The notes: generated by a model from the sequence alone, not told the origin. Numbered from the stretch's first letter, positions 25,500 through 34,049 are shown. The stretch is DNA of 42,340 bases from Geodermatophilus africanus (GCF_900107105.1 NZ_FNOT01000026.1:1-42340), one strand, 5' to 3'. Numbers and translations are program-made.

Positions 25500-25667
25500 C
25501 ACTGCATCCCCCGCGCCTCGGGCGCCGACTGGCGATCTGTCGTGGTGTCCGGCTGCCCGGGACCACGACGACCCGCCACTCGGCGGCGTGCCGGACGAGG
25601 TGCGCCTCGTGGTCGTCAACCGGGGGCCGGTGACCGCGCCCGGCCGCATCTCGGCGCGGCCCGCGGC

Positions 25668-26057
25668 TCACGGCGCGTCGAACAGGGTCACCTCGTCGGG
25701 CTCGGCCGTGAACGGGTTGGCCCACTCCGACGGGGTTCCGGTGATCGGCTGGGCGTCGGTGACGACGACGAACGGGCGGCCCGGGTAGACGGCGAGCACC
25801 CGGGTGGCCGAGGTCAGCGTCTCGGTGCGCTCGATCAGCTCCCCGCGCCGGAGCTGCTGCGTCGTCCGCTCGCCGGACAGCTCCGCCCCGACCTCGGCGA
25901 CCCACCGGGCGCGGTCCTGGCCGAAGGCGATCGCGTGCACGCGCCGTCCCGGGGGAGCGGGCTCGCAGCCGGCGAACTCGGCGAGCGCCTCGTACAGCCG
26001 CTCGGCCTGCTCGTCGTCGCTCGCCCGGGGGAGGAAGAAGGCCACCACGGCGGCCAT
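25668..26057 (-). CDS. hypothetical protein, 129 residues
   Basis: I do not recognise this protein. It has a compact alpha/beta look without membrane segments: an initial strand VVAFFLPRA, a helix with EQAERLYEALAEFAG, a strand with RRVHAIAFGQDRARWVAEVG and a C-terminal strand RPFVVVTDAQPITGT. The ATG at 26057 begins directly at the first strand; a GTG 15 bases upstream is also possible. It lies downstream of the acyl-CoA dehydrogenase gene in the same direction. A 164-base gap with a large predicted stem-loop separates them, so it may have its own promoter or be part of that transcript. Confidence 0.6.
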   Translation of the reverse strand: MAAVVAFFLPRASDDEQAERLYEALAEFAGCEPAPPGRRVHAIAFGQDRARWVAEVGAELSGERTTQQLRRGELIERTETLTSATRVLAVYPGRPFVVVTDAQPITGTPSEWANPFTAEPDEVTLFDAP

Positions 26058-26127
26058 CCTCGCCGCCGGCACCGACAAGCCCGCGCGACCCCGCCGCGTC
26101 CTCGATTCCGCCTCAGGGGTCCCTCCG

Positions 26128-26199
26128 GACGCTCCGCCCCTGCTTCCGTGAGTGAACAGGGGCCGAGCGGCCGAGGGGACAGGAGCCCGGCGGAGCGTC
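26128..26199. other. branched inverted-repeat structure between two minus-strand genes
   Basis: The outer arms GACGCTCCGCC (26128-26138) and GGCGGAGCGTC (26189-26199) match perfectly over 11 bases. Inside lie CCCCTG (26137-26142) with CAGGGG (26157-26162) and a GGCC/GGCC stem (26161-26172). The element could fold as a branched RNA at the 3' end of the acyl-CoA dehydrogenase transcript or in the leader of the hypothetical gene. It is longer than a usual terminator. Confidence 0.5.
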
Positions 26200-26221
26200 G
26201 TGGCAGGATCGCGGCACCCGG

Positions 26222-27388
26222 TCAGTAGGACCGCGGCAGCCCCAGGACCCGGGTCGCGACGAAGGCCTTGACCATGTTGTTGCTGACCGGGGCGACCTGG
26301 TACAGCCGCGTCTCGCGGAACTTGCGCTCGACGTCGAACTCGTCGACGAAGCCGTTGCCGCCGTGCGTGTCGAGGGCGGTGTTGGCCGCGGCCCAGCTGG
26401 CCTCCGAGGCCAGGTGCTTGGCCATGTTCGCCTCGGCTCCGCACGGCTCGCCGGCGTCGAAGAGCCGGGCGGCCTCGTAGCGCATCAGGTCCGCCGCACG
26501 CACCTTCATGTAGGCGTCGGCCAGCGGGAACTGCACGCCCTGGTTGGCGCCGATCGGGCGCCCGAAGACCTCGCGCCCGTTCGCGTAGGCGACCGCCCGG
26601 TCGACGAACCAGTAGCCGTCCCCCACGGCCTCGGCCGCGAGCAGGATCCGCTCGGCGTTCCAGCCGTCGATGACGTAGCGGAAGCCGGCGTCGACCCGGC
26701 CGATGACGTGGTCGGCGGGCACCCGCATCCCGCGGTAGTGCACCTGGTTGGTCGCGTAGTTGAACATCGTGCGCACCGGCACGACCTCCAGGGCCTCCGG
26801 CTGCTCGGCGCGTACCCGGCGCAGGTCGACCAGGAACAGCGTCAGTCCGTGCGTCCGGTCGGGGCCCCGCTCGCTGGTGCGGGCCAGCACGAGGGCGAGA
26901 TCGGACTCGGCGATCCGGCTGGTCCAGTTCTTGTGCCCGGTGATCACGAACTCGTCGCCGTCGCGGGTGGCGGTGGTGGCGATGGCGGTGGTGTCCGAGC
27001 CGGCGTCGGCCTCGGTGACGGAGAACGCCTGCAGCCGCAGCTCGCCCCGGGCGATCAACGGCAGGTGGGTGGCCTTGAGCGCGTCGCTGCCGTGCCGCAG
27101 CAGCGCGCCCATCGTGTACATCTGCGCGTGGCAGGCGGCGGAGTGGCCACCGGACCGGTTGACCTCCTCCATGACCACCGACGCCTCGGTCACTCCCAGC
27201 CCGGCGCCGCCGTACCGGCCCGGGACGAGCACCGCGAGCAGGCCGGCCGCGGTCAGCGTGTCGACGAACTCCTGCGGATAGCGGCGTTCCCGGTCGGTCT
27301 CCCGCCAGTAGGCGTCCGGGAACCGCGCGCACAGCGCGCGGGTGCGCTCGCGCAGCGCCGCGAGGCGCTCGTCATCGGGGTGGGGCAC
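26222..27388 (-). CDS. acyl-CoA dehydrogenase family protein
   Basis: This 388-residue flavoprotein has the acyl-CoA dehydrogenase layout: an N-terminal helical domain (LVPGRYGGAGLGVTEASVVMEE), a beta domain with FSVTEADAGSD and ITGHKNWTS (about 120-160), and a C-terminal helical domain with GRPIGANQGVQFPLAD and LDTHGGNGFVDEFDVER. Such enzymes introduce an alpha,beta double bond into acyl-CoA with FAD. In the position where many family members carry the catalytic glutamate (YEG), this protein reads LYQVAPVSN, so the base must lie elsewhere or the reaction differs. The GTG start follows AGGAGGG. The gene lies 38 bases downstream of the MBL-fold hydrolase gene's stop, so these may be cotranscribed. 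Confidence 0.9.
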   Translation of the reverse strand: MPHPDDERLAALRERTRALCARFPDAYWRETDRERRYPQEFVDTLTAAGLLAVLVPGRYGGAGLGVTEASVVMEEVNRSGGHSAACHAQMYTMGALLRHGSDALKATHLPLIARGELRLQAFSVTEADAGSDTTAIATTATRDGDEFVITGHKNWTSRIAESDLALVLARTSERGPDRTHGLTLFLVDLRRVRAEQPEALEVVPVRTMFNYATNQVHYRGMRVPADHVIGRVDAGFRYVIDGWNAERILLAAEAVGDGYWFVDRAVAYANGREVFGRPIGANQGVQFPLADAYMKVRAADLMRYEAARLFDAGEPCGAEANMAKHLASEASWAAANTALDTHGGNGFVDEFDVERKFRETRLYQVAPVSNNMVKAFVATRVLGLPRSY

Positions 27389-27425
27389 GGCCGTCCCTCC
27401 TGCTCCGCGCGTGACCGCCGCCGGG

Positions 27426-28202
27426 TCAGTCCAGCTGCAGGCGGTCGGCGATGCCGGCCGCGGTGAAGGCGGCCACCACGTCGTCCCGCGTCTCGCTGAA
27501 GTGCGCCCAGCTGTCGCAGTGGGCGGGGACCACCCGGCGGGCGCCGAGGATCGCGGCCGCCTCGGCGGCGCGCGTGCCGTCGACGGTGAGCAGCGCGCCG
27601 TCGAACAGGGCGGTGCGGGCGGCGCCGGCGAACAGCACCGCGGTGTCCACCGGGCCGACCCGGTCGGCGATCTCGCGGACGACGTCCAGCGACGCGTTGT
27701 CGCCGCTGACGTGCACGGTCGGCAGGCCGACCGCGGTCAGCACGAAGCCGACGACCTCGCCGGTGACCGGCTCGCACCCCTCGGGCCCGTGCTGCGCCGG
27801 TGTCGCGGTCACCGTGACGCTGCCGCCGTCCGGCCGGGGGAGCTCCACCGCGTCCCAGGGGGCGAGGCCGCGCGTGGCCCCGCCGAGGCGGGCCGCGGCG
27901 CTGCGGGTCGTGAGGACCAGCGGGACGCCGGCGAGCAGGGCGCGGCCGGAGGTGTCGAGGTTGTCCGGGTGCTGGTCGTGCGACAGCAGTACCGCGTCGA
28001 CGGGATCGAGCTCGGCCGGGTCGACGGCGCACGGCGCGGTCTTGGTCAGCGAGCGGCCGCCGCCGAGCGGGTACTCGCCCGGGCCGTCGAACGTGGGGTC
28101 GGTGAGGAACCGGAGGCCGCCGTACCCGATCAGCGTCGTCGGCCCGCCCAGGACGCGGACGGCGACCTGCTCGGCGGCTGCGGGAGCATCGGACACGGAC
28201 AC
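27426..28202 (-). CDS. MBL-fold metal-dependent hydrolase (UlaG-like)
   Basis: This 258-residue protein has the metallo-beta-lactamase fold in its UlaG/L-ascorbate-lactonase-like form. The metal motif appears as LLSHDQHPDNLD (H75, D76, H78), a variant of HxHxDH. Further conserved parts are the early GGPTTLIGYGGLRFLTDPTF, the second-shell ATPAQHG, HVSGDNASLD and the late VVPAHCDSW. It would hydrolyse a small ester or lactone in the cytoplasm, but the substrate is unknown. It starts 38 bases upstream of the acyl-CoA dehydrogenase and is transcribed in the same direction. Confidence 0.87.
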   Translation of the reverse strand: MSVSDAPAAAEQVAVRVLGGPTTLIGYGGLRFLTDPTFDGPGEYPLGGGRSLTKTAPCAVDPAELDPVDAVLLSHDQHPDNLDTSGRALLAGVPLVLTTRSAAARLGGATRGLAPWDAVELPRPDGGSVTVTATPAQHGPEGCEPVTGEVVGFVLTAVGLPTVHVSGDNASLDVVREIADRVGPVDTAVLFAGAARTALFDGALLTVDGTRAAEAAAILGARRVVPAHCDSWAHFSETRDDVVAAFTAAGIADRLQLD

Positions 28203-28301
28203 GAGGACACCTCACGGGGTCGGCGGCAGCGGCGGCGCCCCGGCGTCGGGCGCACGTCCGGGACCCTAGGGCGCGGGCGCCCGGCCGGCCCGGCGGCCCG
28301 G

Positions 28302-28892
28302 TCAGGGCAGGCGGCGGCTCCACCCCGGCTCGACGCGGGCCCACTCGCGGGTCCACTGGCGGTCGCGGCGCCGGTCCAGCAGCCGGCCCAGCGCGACGTG
28401 CAGCAGGACGGCCGCCGCCAGCCCGCCGGCCCACCCCACCCCGACCAGCACCAGCGTGCTGCGCCATACCCTCGCGGCGGTCATGGGCTCGTCGGCCGGC
28501 CGGCCGTCGGACGTCGTCCAGATCGTCAGGGCGTCCCCGGCGCGCGTGGTCGGACGCGCGGGGACGGCGCCGGTGACGACGACGCCGTCCGGGGACGTCC
28601 ACCGCGCCGGGACGGGCACGCGGGTCCGCGGCGGCGCGTCGGCGGGGGCCGCGGCGTCCGCGGTGGCGACGGCGGTGGCCTGCGTGCGCTCGCCGGCCTG
28701 CCGTTCGGCGCGCGCCGCGAGGTCGGACCGGACGGCGGTCCCCGCGACGAGCGCCGCCGGGACGGAGAGCAGCACCACGAGCAGGAGGACGACCCGGGAG
28801 ACGCGCTCGACCGTGTGGCTCGGCCGCCGGAGCCGGCCCGGGCCGGCGGCGGGGCGGGGGAGCCCGCGGGCGGGGCGGCCGGGCAGGGTCAC
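28302..28892 (-). CDS. Rv1733c-like two-TM membrane protein
   Basis: The 196-residue protein resembles the Rv1733c family of mycobacterial and other actinobacterial membrane proteins of unknown function. A basic N-terminus leads to one membrane segment (VSRVVLLLVVLLSVPAALVAG, cut in the middle by the boundary). A long external loop with many Ala/Thr and the DGVVVTGAVPA, AGDALTIWTTSDGRP blocks follows, then a second membrane segment near WRSTLVLVGVGWAGGLAAA. A short basic tail (RRRDRQW) ends the protein. The GTG at 28892 is chosen because GGAGGGAGG precedes it by seven bases, although the frame remains open further upstream. It stands alone, divergent from vapBC. Confidence 0.75.
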   Translation of the reverse strand: MTLPGRPARGLPRPAAGPGRLRRPSHTVERVSRVVLLLVVLLSVPAALVAGTAVRSDLAARAERQAGERTQATAVATADAAAPADAPPRTRVPVPARWTSPDGVVVTGAVPARPTTRAGDALTIWTTSDGRPADEPMTAARVWRSTLVLVGVGWAGGLAAAVLLHVALGRLLDRRRDRQWTREWARVEPGWSRRLP

Positions 28893-29040
28893 GGCACCGC
28901 CTCCCTCCGCACGGGGCCCCATCGTGCCAGCGGAGACGGCGCCGTCGTCCGGGCCGCGTGCCGGGTCGGCGGAGCAGTGTCGGTACGGCCGCGCCGGCGA
29001 CGACGTCGAGGGCGACAGCGGCACGCCAGCCGCCCCGACG

Positions 29041-29080
29041 TAGATATACGAAGTGGGCGTACGTGTATATACTGACGCTC
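29041..29080 (+). promoter_or_regulatory. vapBC promoter/operator, probably leaderless
   Basis: This AT-rich patch in a GC-rich setting holds ATATAC at 29044-29049 and the palindrome GTATATAC at 29065-29072. A -10-like TATACT lies at 29068-29073, seven bases before the GTG of vapB at 29081. No Shine-Dalgarno sequence is present, so the mRNA probably begins at the start codon. The repeats are the likely binding sites for the VapB-VapC complex. Confidence 0.6.
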
Positions 29081-29287
29081 GTGACGAAGCGCCTGGTGGA
29101 GATCGACGACGCCGACCTCGACGCGGCTCGGGCGGCGCTGTCGACCTCCACGATCAAGGAGACCGTCGGCCGGGCGCTGCGCGAGGCGGCTGCTGCCGCC
29201 GCCCGCCGGCGCGAGGTGGAGCGGCTGCTCGACGGGTCCTCGGCCCTGCTCGCCGGCGGCGAGGACCGGGACCGGGCATGGCGGTAG
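29081..29287 (+). CDS. vapB: VapB-family antitoxin
   Basis: This 68-residue protein matches the small VapB antitoxins with a ribbon-helix-helix-like N-terminus: TKRLVEIDDADLDAARAAL, then TSTIKETVGRALREA. Its C-terminal tail (RREVERLLDG) would wrap the toxin. It dimerises on DNA to repress the operon and neutralises the nuclease encoded next to it. Its stop overlaps the vapC start by ten bases, the usual coupling for such pairs. The GTG at 29081 is preferred to upstream in-frame codons because the promoter elements lie directly before it. Confidence 0.88.
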   Translation: MTKRLVEIDDADLDAARAALSTSTIKETVGRALREAAAAAARRREVERLLDGSSALLAGGEDRDRAWR

Positions 29288-29703
29288 TCGCCCGCTACCT
29301 GCTCGACACCAGCGCGGCCGCGAGGGCGCCCGCCCCGCCGGTGGCCGACCGCGTCGTCCCCCTGCTGTCCGCCGGGCTGCTGGCCACCTGCGCCGCCCTG
29401 GACCTGGAGGCCCTGTACAGCGCCCGATCCCCGCGGGAGTACCGCCAGGTCCGGGCCGACCGGCGGCTCGCCTACGAGTACCTGCCCACCGAGGACGAGG
29501 ACTGGCAGCGCGCGCTGCAGGTCCAGGCGGCCCTGGCCGAGGCCGGCCGGTGGCGCGGCGTCGGGCTGGCCGACCTGGTCATCAGTGCGGTGGCCGAGCG
29601 GCACCGGGTGACCGTCCTGCACTACGACGGGGACTACGACGGCGTCGCGGCCGTGACCGGCCAGTCCACCGAGTGGGTCGTCCCGGCCGGATCGGTGCCC
29701 TGA
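29278..29703 (+). CDS. vapC: VapC-family PIN-domain ribonuclease toxin
   Basis: The 141-residue protein is a complete PIN domain. The acidic residues that bind magnesium are visible: D10 in YLLDTSA, E44 in ALDLEALYSA, D99 in VGLADLVISA and D117/D119 in LHYDGDYD. VapC toxins cleave tRNA or rRNA when freed from VapB, slowing growth. The ATG lies inside the 3' end of vapB, so expression depends on translation of the antitoxin. The pair appears intact. Confidence 0.92.
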   Translation: MAVVARYLLDTSAAARAPAPPVADRVVPLLSAGLLATCAALDLEALYSARSPREYRQVRADRRLAYEYLPTEDEDWQRALQVQAALAEAGRWRGVGLADLVISAVAERHRVTVLHYDGDYDGVAAVTGQSTEWVVPAGSVP

Positions 29704-29785
29704 GGGAGCCGCTCGCCGGCGATGCGAACGGACGCCCCGCCCGGGGTGCGCACGACCTGTCGGCGCCGGCGGCGAGACTGCGGCG

Positions 29786-31447
29786 GTGAACAGGGTCGTC
29801 CTCGTGCGCCGGGCCGGGGGAGCCGTCGAGGCCCGGGAGTGCGCCGACGACGGTACGACGGTGCAGGTCACCGCGCTGGCCGCCGGGGAGGTCGCGGGGT
29901 TCGTCCGGGAGCGGGAGCGCGTGCCGGTCCGCTGGGTGTGGGACGACACTTCCCGCTGGTACCCGGGCCTACTGGCCGCGGGGGTCCGGGTCGAGCGGTG
30001 CACCGACCTGCGGCTCGCCCACGCGGTGCTGCGGCGCTCACCGTTCGCCGACCAGGCGCTGCTGGCCGCGGGGGAGACCGCCGGCTGGGACGCGCTGCAG
30101 CCGCTGCCTCCGGCCGACCCGGCGCTCTTCCCGCTCGAGGACCCCGCCGACGCGCTCGACCCGGTCGCCGAGCACGAGCGCCAGCAGGCCGCGGTGGCCG
30201 CCTCGCCGCAACGGGCGCGGCTGGCGCTGCTGGTTGCGGCCGAGTCCTCCGGGGCGCTCGTGGCGGCCGAGATGACGCACGCCGGGCTGCCGTGGCGGGC
30301 CGACGTCCACGAGTGCCTGCTCACCGGGCTGCTGGGGCCACGCCCGCCCTCCGGGCAGCGGCCGGCGGTGCTGGAGGCGCTGGCCGGGGAGGTCCGTGCG
30401 GCGCTCCGGGCGCCCGAGCTGAACCCGGACTCGCCGGGCGCGCTCCTGGCGGCGCTGCGGTCCGCCGGGCTGGCGGTGGAGGACACCCGCTCCTGGACGC
30501 TCGAGCAGCTCGACCACCCCGTCGTCCCGCCGCTGCTGGAGTACAAGCGGCTCGCCCGGCTGCTGACCGCCAACGGCTGGGCCTGGCTGGACACCTGGGT
30601 GCGCGACGGCCGGTTCCGGGCGTCGTTCGTGCCCGGCGGCGTGGTGACCGGTCGGTGGGCGTCCAACGGCGGGGGCGCGCTGTCGGTCCCGGTCCAGGTG
30701 CGGCCGGCCGCCGTGGCCGACGACGGCTGGCGGCTCGTCGTCGCCGACGTCGCCCAGCTCGAACCGCGGGTGCTCGCGGGCATGAGCGGGGACGACGCGA
30801 TGGCCGAGGCCGCCCGGGCCGCCGACCTGTACGAGGGCATGGTGGCCGGCGGCGCGGTCGAGACGCGGGCGCAGGCCAAGGTCGCCATCCTCGGCGCGAT
30901 GTACGGCGCCACGCGGGGGGAGAGCGGCCGCGTGCTGCCCCGGCTGGTCCGCCGCTACCCGCGGGCCATCGGGCTCGTCGAGGAGGCCGCCCGCGCCGGG
31001 GAACGCGGCGAGGTGGTGCACACCCTGCTCGGCCGCGGCTCGCCGCGGCCCACCGGCGCCTGGGCCGCGCGCGCCGTCGCACTCGGCGAGCCGGCCGAGG
31101 TCCCGGGCACGCCGGAGGAGCGCGACCGGCACCGCCGCGCCTGGGGCCGGTTCACCCGCAACTTCGTCGTCCAGGGCACCGGTGCGGAGTGGGCGCTGTG
31201 CTGGCTGGCCGACCTGCGCAACCGGCTGTGGCGGCTGGGCGGCGCCGGCCCGGTGGAGCAGCGGCCGCACCTGGTCTTCTTCCTGCACGACGAGGTCGTC
31301 GTCCACACCCCCGGGGAGTCCGCGGCCGCGGTCGCCGAGGAGGTGCGCCGCGCCGCCGCGACGGCCGGCCGGCTGCTGTTCGGGGACTTCCCCGTCGACT
31401 TCCCGCTCGACGTCGCCATCGTCCGGTCCTGGGCCGACGCGGACTGA
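29786..31447 (+). CDS. bifunctional 3'-5' exonuclease/DNA polymerase, PolA-like
   Basis: This 553-residue protein is a family A DNA polymerase relative of a form confined mainly to actinobacteria. Its N-terminal 200 residues form a degenerate 3'-5' exonuclease-like domain. The polymerase motifs are intact: motif A DVAQLEPRVLAG (D321), an O-helix RAQAKVAILGAMYG with the key Lys and Tyr-Gly, and motif C LHDEVVV (H501, D502, E503). It lacks the 5'-3' nuclease domain of PolA and is shorter than the Klenow part. It probably acts in a repair or specialised synthesis role. The GTG start lies 82 bases after vapC, so it may be a separate transcript. Confidence 0.88.
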   Translation: MNRVVLVRRAGGAVEARECADDGTTVQVTALAAGEVAGFVRERERVPVRWVWDDTSRWYPGLLAAGVRVERCTDLRLAHAVLRRSPFADQALLAAGETAGWDALQPLPPADPALFPLEDPADALDPVAEHERQQAAVAASPQRARLALLVAAESSGALVAAEMTHAGLPWRADVHECLLTGLLGPRPPSGQRPAVLEALAGEVRAALRAPELNPDSPGALLAALRSAGLAVEDTRSWTLEQLDHPVVPPLLEYKRLARLLTANGWAWLDTWVRDGRFRASFVPGGVVTGRWASNGGGALSVPVQVRPAAVADDGWRLVVADVAQLEPRVLAGMSGDDAMAEAARAADLYEGMVAGGAVETRAQAKVAILGAMYGATRGESGRVLPRLVRRYPRAIGLVEEAARAGERGEVVHTLLGRGSPRPTGAWAARAVALGEPAEVPGTPEERDRHRRAWGRFTRNFVVQGTGAEWALCWLADLRNRLWRLGGAGPVEQRPHLVFFLHDEVVVHTPGESAAAVAEEVRRAAATAGRLLFGDFPVDFPLDVAIVRSWADAD

Positions 31448-31595
31448 GGCGGGGTGATCCAGGAGCGACACGCACTGCCGACAGCGCCGTTCGACATCGT
31501 CGGACGAGCGCCGTTGTCACCGCTCCCCGCGGGCTCCCTAGCCTCCCGCCACGCCTCAGACCCCGATCGGGGTCGCTGGTTCGAGGAGGAACAGC

Positions 31596-33026
31596 ATGAG
31601 AGTGCGATCCCTGACGACAGTCGTCCTCACGGCCGCCGGGTGCGTCGTCCTGGCCGCACCGGCGCTCGCGGTCGTCCCGCAGCAGGCGCCGCCGGCGACG
31701 CACCAGGACCCCGGCGCGGAGCCGTGGGTGGCGGCCTGGACCACCGCGCCGCAGGGCGTCTACCCGCTCGGCTACGCGGTGGGGCAGCCGGGGCCGCTCG
31801 GTGAGGCGGTGCCCGGCGTCGAGCAGCCGCTCCTCGAGCACGCCTTCCCCGACGAGCAGGCGCAGGACCAGACCCTGCGCATGGTCGTGCACCCGGGCAT
31901 CGGCGGGGACGAGTGGCGGGTCGAGCTGAGCAACCGGTTCGGCACGCAGCCGGTGACCTTCGGCCGCGCGACCGCCGCGCTGCAGCAGCGTGGCGCCACC
32001 GTCGTCCCCGGCACCGAGCAGCAGCTCACCTTCGACGGCTCGCCGTCGGTGACCCTGCAGCCCGGTGACGAGGTGCACAGCGACGTCGTCCCGATGGAGC
32101 TCTCCGACGCCGAGGCGCAGCGGTCGAACGTGGCGGTGAGCCTGCACGTCGACGGGGCCAGTGGGCCGATGACCTGGCACGCGGCGTCCTTCACCACCTC
32201 CTACGTCACGGACCCGGGCTCCGGGGACCACACCGGCGATCTGACCGACGAGGCGTTCCCGCACTCGACGACGAGCTGGTTCTTCCTGACCGGGCTGGAG
32301 GTCCAGCGGGAGGACGCCGGGACGGTGGTCGCCCTCGGCGACTCCATCACCGACGGCTTCTTCTCCACCATCAACGGCGACGACCGCTGGCCCGACGTGC
32401 TGCAGCGCCGCCTGCTGGCCGAGGACGACGAGGAGGTCGTCTCGGTCGTCAACCAGGGCATCGCCGGCAACATGGTCACCCGGGTGGGGCGCCTCGAGGG
32501 CGGCTGCACCCCGTGCGACGGGCCCCCGGCCGTCGACCGGCTCGACGAGGACGTGCTCAGCCAGCCCGGCCTGCGCGCCGTCGTCCTGCTGGAGGGCATC
32601 AACGACCTCGGCGGCGGCGGTGCGACCGCGGCCGAGGTCATCGCCGGCATGGCGGAGATCGCCGACCGCGTGCACGCCGCCGGGATCCCGGTCATCGGGG
32701 CGACGCTGACGCCCTCGGGCGGTGCCGAGGACGGTCTGGCGAACTACGGCACGCCCGAGACCGACGCGCAGCGCCGGGCGGTGAACGACTTCATCCGCAC
32801 CAGCGGTGTGTTCGACGCCGTGGTCGACTTCGCGGCGGCCACCGAGGACCCGGCCGACCCCAGCCGGTTGCTGCCCGCCTACGACACCAACACGTCGGTG
32901 GGCGGCCCCGGCGACCACCTGCACCCCAACCGGGCCGGCTTCCTCGCCATGGGCGGCGCGTTCGACCTGGCGGAGCTGCGGCGGCTCGTCGCCTCGGCCA
33001 CCCCGCGGGCCATGGCGGCCGGCTGA
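31596..33026 (+). CDS. secreted SGNH/GDSL-family hydrolase
   Basis: This 476-residue protein starts with a typical signal peptide (basic MRVRS, a hydrophobic stretch, then APALA as the likely cleavage site), so it should be exported. The GDSL-type domain occupies the second half: catalytic serine S250 in VALGDSITDG, the block III motif GINDLG and the C-terminal D440/H443 in GDHLHPN. The N-terminal 200 residues form a beta-rich domain often seen in secreted esterases of this group, probably for sugar or ester binding. It likely removes acyl groups from a polysaccharide or lipid outside the cell. A GAGGAGGA site precedes the ATG, and it is monocistronic with a terminator after it. Confidence 0.9.
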   Translation: MRVRSLTTVVLTAAGCVVLAAPALAVVPQQAPPATHQDPGAEPWVAAWTTAPQGVYPLGYAVGQPGPLGEAVPGVEQPLLEHAFPDEQAQDQTLRMVVHPGIGGDEWRVELSNRFGTQPVTFGRATAALQQRGATVVPGTEQQLTFDGSPSVTLQPGDEVHSDVVPMELSDAEAQRSNVAVSLHVDGASGPMTWHAASFTTSYVTDPGSGDHTGDLTDEAFPHSTTSWFFLTGLEVQREDAGTVVALGDSITDGFFSTINGDDRWPDVLQRRLLAEDDEEVVSVVNQGIAGNMVTRVGRLEGGCTPCDGPPAVDRLDEDVLSQPGLRAVVLLEGINDLGGGGATAAEVIAGMAEIADRVHAAGIPVIGATLTPSGGAEDGLANYGTPETDAQRRAVNDFIRTSGVFDAVVDFAAATEDPADPSRLLPAYDTNTSVGGPGDHLHPNRAGFLAMGGAFDLAELRRLVASATPRAMAAG

Positions 33027-33042
33027 CGAACGCGGCACACGG

Positions 33043-33075
33043 GGGGCGGCGTCCTCGACGAGGGGGCGCCGCCCC
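33043..33075. terminator. convergent terminator
   Basis: GGGGCGGCG at 33043-33051 pairs with CGCCGCCCC at 33067-33075 in the 55-base gap between the secreted hydrolase and the convergent oxidoreductase gene. It may serve both directions. Confidence 0.6.
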
Positions 33076-33081
33076 TCCGGG

Positions 33082-34035
33082 CTACTGCCGCGCGGCCAGC
33101 GAGACCACCACCTTGCCGCGCAGTCGCCCGGAGCCCGCGTGCTCGAAGGCCGACGCCACGTCCGCCAGCGCCACGACGCGGTCGAGCGGGACGCGCAGGC
33201 GGGCCGTGTCGACGAGGTGGGCGAGGTAGGCGAGGTCGACCGGGGACCGCCGGGTGGCGATGGCGGTCGCGCGCGGCCCGGAGCCCGGGAGGAGCCCCCG
33301 GACCGCGTCGGGGGACAGCGGCCGGGTCGAGACCAGGACACCGTCGCGGCTCAGCGAGGGCCGGACGGCGGCGAGCCGCAGCGCGCCGGGCGCGTCGAGC
33401 ACCACGTCCCACTGCGGGCCGCCGGTGAGGACGTCGTCCCGGTGCCGGTCGACGACGACCGAGGCGCCGAGGTCCCGGACGAGGTCCGCGCGGGCGGGGT
33501 CGGTGATCGCGGTGACGGAGGCGCCGGCCAGCCGCGCGAGCTGCACGGCGTAGGCGCCGATCCCCCCGGCCGCCCCGACGACCAGGACCCGTGGGGCGGT
33601 GCGCGTGTGCAGGGCGGCCCGGCCGTGCAGGGCCTGCAGCGCGGTGAGCCCGGCGAGCGGGATCCCGGCCGCCCGCTCGAGGTCGACCGTGCGGGGCGCG
33701 CGGGCGACGTGGCGCTGCGGCAGGAGGACCAGCTCGGCCATCCCGCCACCGGTGTGACCGATGAGCGCCATGACCCGGTCGCCGACGGCGAAGCCGGTCA
33801 CGGCCGGCCCGCACGCGACGACCTCGCCCGCCACGTCGAACCCCGGGGCGACGCGGCCGGCCCCCAGCGCGCGGAAGAGCCGCCCCCCGCGCAGCAGCCC
33901 GAGGTCGGTGCCGTTGACGCTCGACGCGGCCACCCGCACCAGCACCTGGCCGCCCGCCGGGGCCGCGGGCGCGGGCGCCTCGACGACCCGCGGCACGACC
34001 GACCCGCCGGTGCGGACGAGCCGTACGGCCCGCAT
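33082..34035 (-). CDS. NADP-dependent quinone-oxidoreductase-like MDR protein
   Basis: This 317-residue protein belongs to the medium-chain dehydrogenase/reductase superfamily without zinc-binding cysteines, the quinone reductase-like group. The N-terminal domain has VLVRVAASSVNGTDLGLLRG and GFDVAGEVVACG. The cofactor domain has VLVVGAAGGIGAYAVQLARLAG (about 140-160, cut here for length), the motif for NADPH. Such enzymes reduce quinones or alpha,beta-unsaturated carbonyls. The gene lies just downstream of the SDR gene; an alternative GTG at 34053 overlaps that gene's stop (GTGA), suggesting coupled translation. I chose the ATG at 34035, which gives the usual MRAVRL beginning. Confidence 0.88.
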   Translation of the reverse strand: MRAVRLVRTGGSVVPRVVEAPAPAAPAGGQVLVRVAASSVNGTDLGLLRGGRLFRALGAGRVAPGFDVAGEVVACGPAVTGFAVGDRVMALIGHTGGGMAELVLLPQRHVARAPRTVDLERAAGIPLAGLTALQALHGRAALHTRTAPRVLVVGAAGGIGAYAVQLARLAGASVTAITDPARADLVRDLGASVVVDRHRDDVLTGGPQWDVVLDAPGALRLAAVRPSLSRDGVLVSTRPLSPDAVRGLLPGSGPRATAIATRRSPVDLAYLAHLVDTARLRVPLDRVVALADVASAFEHAGSGRLRGKVVVSLAARQ

Positions 34036-34049
34036 CGAACGCCGACCGG

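Noticed and set aside
27253..30912. 1219-codon minus-strand open frame across vapBC, the polymerase and the MBL gene
   Set aside because: It crosses many genuine genes on both strands and has Ser/Arg/Pro-rich low-complexity translation; length alone is not evidence at this GC content.
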